A DNA stretch of 56,378 bases, taken from positions 1-56,378 of the IMG/VR virus record IMGVR_UViG_3300027816_000119. One strand, written 5' to 3'. Origin of the DNA: a virus. Under the pieces are notes generated by a model, which was given only the letters and a program-made list of their open reading frames with translations, was not told the DNA's origin and ran no database searches. Shown here piece after piece: positions 55,214-56,378 of this stretch (within the stretch, counting starts at the first letter, position 1; each line of letters begins with the position of its first letter). Made by a program: the position numbers and the translations under genes.

Positions 55214-55221
55214 CAAATATA
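55214..55221 (-). promoter_or_regulatory. Host-type -7 box (TATATTTG)
   Basis: ATAGTTTTATATTTGTAGTG on the minus strand at the end of the HExxH gene; identical over TTTTATATTTGT to the box at 55673. Confidence 0.45.
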
Positions 55222-55224
55222 AAA

Positions 55225-55668
55225 CTATTTTTTAAAAAATCCTTTTTTTGGTTCTTCTTTTTTATTAAATCCTAATTTCTCTATAATCTTATTAGCTTCA
55301 TCTTCAGCAAAGCCAATCACCTCTTCTTCCTTATCAGTAATCTTCCAGTTGTTAAGTAGAATACTCATGTGCATAGTCTCATGCATAACTGCAGTACATT
55401 TCTCAGTCAAGCTATACTTTTTAAATGCACCTAGATTTATAAATAGGAAAGGTTTTAATGGAGCCTTTGCAGTCAACTTCTTATCTGCCGGGTCATAGTT
55501 AGTCCACCCATAAATATAAACCCCATTACCTACAGTCTTATCAACCTCTTCTGCCTTGGCATCCTTTAGATTCAACCCGTGCATCTCATCCACATCATAG
55601 TAATCAAAGATCTCTGTAGCATTATCACCTACTAAGAGAACATACTTATCCATGTCAAACTTTTTCAT
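55225..55668 (-). CDS. Zincin-type metalloprotease-like protein (HETMH)
   Basis: 147 residues. CTAVMHETMHMSIL (91-104) gives the HExxH zinc motif with H96, E97 and H100, placed in a helix after a hydrophobic beta strand (FLFINLGAF). A third ligand could be E116 or the EDEA region near 122. C-terminal KKEEPKKGFFKK is basic. It is the rightmost minus-strand gene, alone between two terminators. Target unknown; one possibility, inferred, is processing of virion proteins at GG sites. Confidence 0.7.
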   Translation of the reverse strand: MKKFDMDKYVLLVGDNATEIFDYYDVDEMHGLNLKDAKAEEVDKTVGNGVYIYGWTNYDPADKKLTAKAPLKPFLFINLGAFKKYSLTEKCTAVMHETMHMSILLNNWKITDKEEEVIGFAEDEANKIIEKLGFNKKEEPKKGFFKK

Positions 55669-55672
55669 GGAA

Positions 55673-55680
55673 CAAATATA
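55673..55680 (-). promoter_or_regulatory. Host-type -7 box (TATATTTG), near-leaderless
   Basis: AATTTTATATTTGTTCCATG on the minus strand; the box ends 5 bases before the ATG at 55668, so the message would be leaderless or nearly so. Confidence 0.55.
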
Positions 55681-55696
55681 AAATTTTTTGGCTAAA

Positions 55697-55732
55697 CTAA
55701 AAAGCCCAAGAATTTTTTCTGGGGCTTTTTAG
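55697..55732. terminator. Strong terminator hairpin upstream of the HExxH gene
   Basis: CTAAAAAGCCC(C)AGAA and TTCTTGGGCTTTTTAG form a stem of about 15 pairs with flanking T/A tracts, able to act in both directions. On the minus strand it would block transcripts coming from the divergence region. Confidence 0.85.
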
Positions 55733-55866
55733 CATAATTTAAAAAAACATTCTTATGAACAAAGAAGAATCCTAACAAAGGTATACAAAATTTTTTTTCT
55801 ACCAAATTTTTTTTGAACTATATTAGAGGTTGTGATGGGGTATGTACTACAGCCACCCCGGCCCGC

Positions 55867-55901
55867 AGCTGCAAAGGGGGTACCCCCTGGTCTTTGCAGC
55901 T
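55867..55901. repeat. Nested palindrome: AGCTGCAAAG ... CTTTGCAGCT around GGGGGTACCCCC
   Basis: Perfect 10-base arms 55867-55876 and 55892-55901 enclose GGGGGTACCCCC (55876-55887), itself a perfect palindrome. A third CTTTGCA at 55907-55913 follows. Confidence 0.9.
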
Positions 55902-55927
55902 CTTGCCTTTGCACACATCCACCACAC

Positions 55928-55959
55928 AAAAACTTTTTTTCAGCCAAAAAAAAGTTTTT
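55928..55959. repeat. A/T inverted repeat (AAAAACTTTTTTT / AAAAAAAAGTTTTT)
   Basis: Thirteen-base arms around CAGCC. It could act as a terminator in either direction or as an easily melted element. Confidence 0.7.
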
Positions 55960-56017
55960 CTTACATGCTGTAGCTACCAACCCTAGAATTCCATTGAATC
56001 ATTAAAAATAATTAACA

Positions 56018-56296
56018 ATGGAAACTATTGCAATTTTCGTACAAGAGTACTCAAATCCCAAACAGTCTGACTATGTACGCTGTAAAGTAATAAAGTCTAA
56101 ATCTCCGATTGAGACTTTCTCACTTCACAAAGCATACATAAGCAGCTTTACTGTAAAACTCAAATATGACACAGGGTACATAATTGACTATTACAGTAAA
56201 CCGTCAAAGTGCGGCAAGTTCACCGACCACAAAGTGGCCGCTGTACTTGACACATTGACTAAGCAGGAAGTCAGAGACATGCTCCTAGGATACTAG
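56018..56296 (+). CDS. First rightward gene, small protein of unknown function
   Basis: 92 residues: ETIAIFVQEYSNPKQSDYVR, then CKVIKSKSPIETFSLHKAYI, a central KLKYDTGYIIDYYSKPSKCG and a helical end TLTKQEVRDMLLGY. No family recognised. It begins after an A-rich leader (ATTAAAAATAATTAACA) and ends 8 bases before a terminator, so it is a single-gene unit, probably early. Its GC content and codon use differ somewhat from the structural genes. Confidence 0.65.
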   Translation: METIAIFVQEYSNPKQSDYVRCKVIKSKSPIETFSLHKAYISSFTVKLKYDTGYIIDYYSKPSKCGKFTDHKVAAVLDTLTKQEVRDMLLGY

Positions 56297-56304
56297 CGTA
56301 TCCA

Positions 56305-56325
56305 AGGGGCATTGCCTCTTTTTTT
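56305..56325 (+). terminator. Intrinsic terminator of the rightward gene
   Basis: AGGGGC, loop ATT, GCCTCT, then TTTTTTT on the plus strand; six pairs with one GT. Confidence 0.8.
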
Positions 56326-56378
56326 CCTGCAACTAAGTTACTAATTAACAAAAGGAACTATTGATAACAAGGGACTAT

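Larger units (their letters stand above)
55741..56017. other. GC-rich divergence region with nested inverted repeats
   Basis: No convincing gene: a 75-codon minus frame exists but is odd in composition. This stretch separates the leftward structural genes from the rightward gene. It has outer arms CTACAGC (55847-55853) and GCTGTAG (55967-55973), an inner perfect 10-base repeat around a 12-base palindrome, three copies of TGCAAAG or its complement, an A/T hairpin, and a CCCCGGCCCG block. A regulatory centre or replication origin fits, but is not shown. Confidence 0.5.

Noticed and set aside
55753-55980. A 75-codon minus-strand frame in the divergence region
   Set aside because: Its translation (Lys/Phe-rich ends around a Cys/Gly/Arg centre) simply reads the A/T hairpins and GC palindromes; it has no leader and overlaps the inverted repeats.
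1-56378. Stop-codon reassignment (TAG or TGA recoding), known in some crAss-like phages
   Set aside because: Large genes are open with the standard code, and gene ends agree with overlaps and terminators; no interrupted frames were seen.
1-56378. CRISPR arrays, tRNA or rRNA genes, insertion sequences, integrase
   Set aside because: I saw no regularly spaced repeats, no cloverleaf-like sequence and no transposase or integrase motif.

Overview
The window looks like the structural half of a large, AT-rich, strictly lytic-looking tailed phage of Bacteroidota, most plausibly a crAss-like phage (Crassvirales) or close relative. I base this on gene order and on protein features read by eye: RecB-type PD-(D/E)XK nuclease, TerL, portal, scaffold and HK97-fold-type capsid protein, small ring/adaptor proteins, a very large P22 gp10/T7 gp12-like nozzle protein, then giant internal (cargo) proteins, with an IHF-like protein, a DUF5856/Dps-like protein, a collagen-like fibre and host-type TAnnTTTG promoter boxes. 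No family assignment was confirmed by a search.

Layout, right to left because almost everything is on the minus strand. 56018-56296 is the first rightward gene and marks the start of a divergent (probably early) region; 55741-56017 is a GC-rich, palindrome-filled divergence point. 53172-55668 holds small genes (HExxH protein, GroES-like protein, DUF3310-like protein). 46995-53121 is the fibre and lysis block (two fibre/surface proteins, membrane proteins, amidase endolysin, and a 52-residue gene). 39021-46883 is the packaging operon (winged-helix, IHF-like, zinc-finger, PD-(D/E)XK, TerL, portal). 36015-38933 is scaffold and capsid. 32372-35935 holds a capsid-associated gene and eight very basic Lys/Gly-rich small proteins. 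20877-32368 carries ring proteins, a highly expressed 466-residue virion protein, Cys-rich and collagen-like fibres, all bounded by clear terminators. 15473-20875 is the nozzle. 1-15473 encodes three giant proteins, the last running off the left edge.

The most interesting content is in 4306-15473. Two adjacent proteins of 1877 and 1843 residues read as strings of enzyme domains: SET methyltransferase, HAD phosphatase, a degenerate zincin, a HGT-type ADP-ribosyltransferase-like domain, a protein-kinase-like domain, an R-S-ExE ADP-ribosyltransferase, and a class I methyltransferase. A module of about 250 residues occurs three times, always directly before one of the toxin-like domains, and ends in a hydrophobic PGIG/PGIN-type segment like the pre-toxin regions of polymorphic toxins. 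Two kinds of short tag, a GGSPC...C motif at module starts and a GG..DYIELDIPE motif at module ends, punctuate the chain. I infer a virion-carried, modular effector polyprotein set, probably packaged in the capsid or tail and injected with the DNA to take over the host. GG motifs of the same style also occur in the small basic proteins, suggesting a shared processing or packaging signal.

Regulation: a GTATATT-containing motif sits just upstream of at least seven genes or operons, a second TATATTTG box marks the rightmost small genes, strong intrinsic terminators separate the transcription units, and an AAAACCAACAA leader precedes four start codons.
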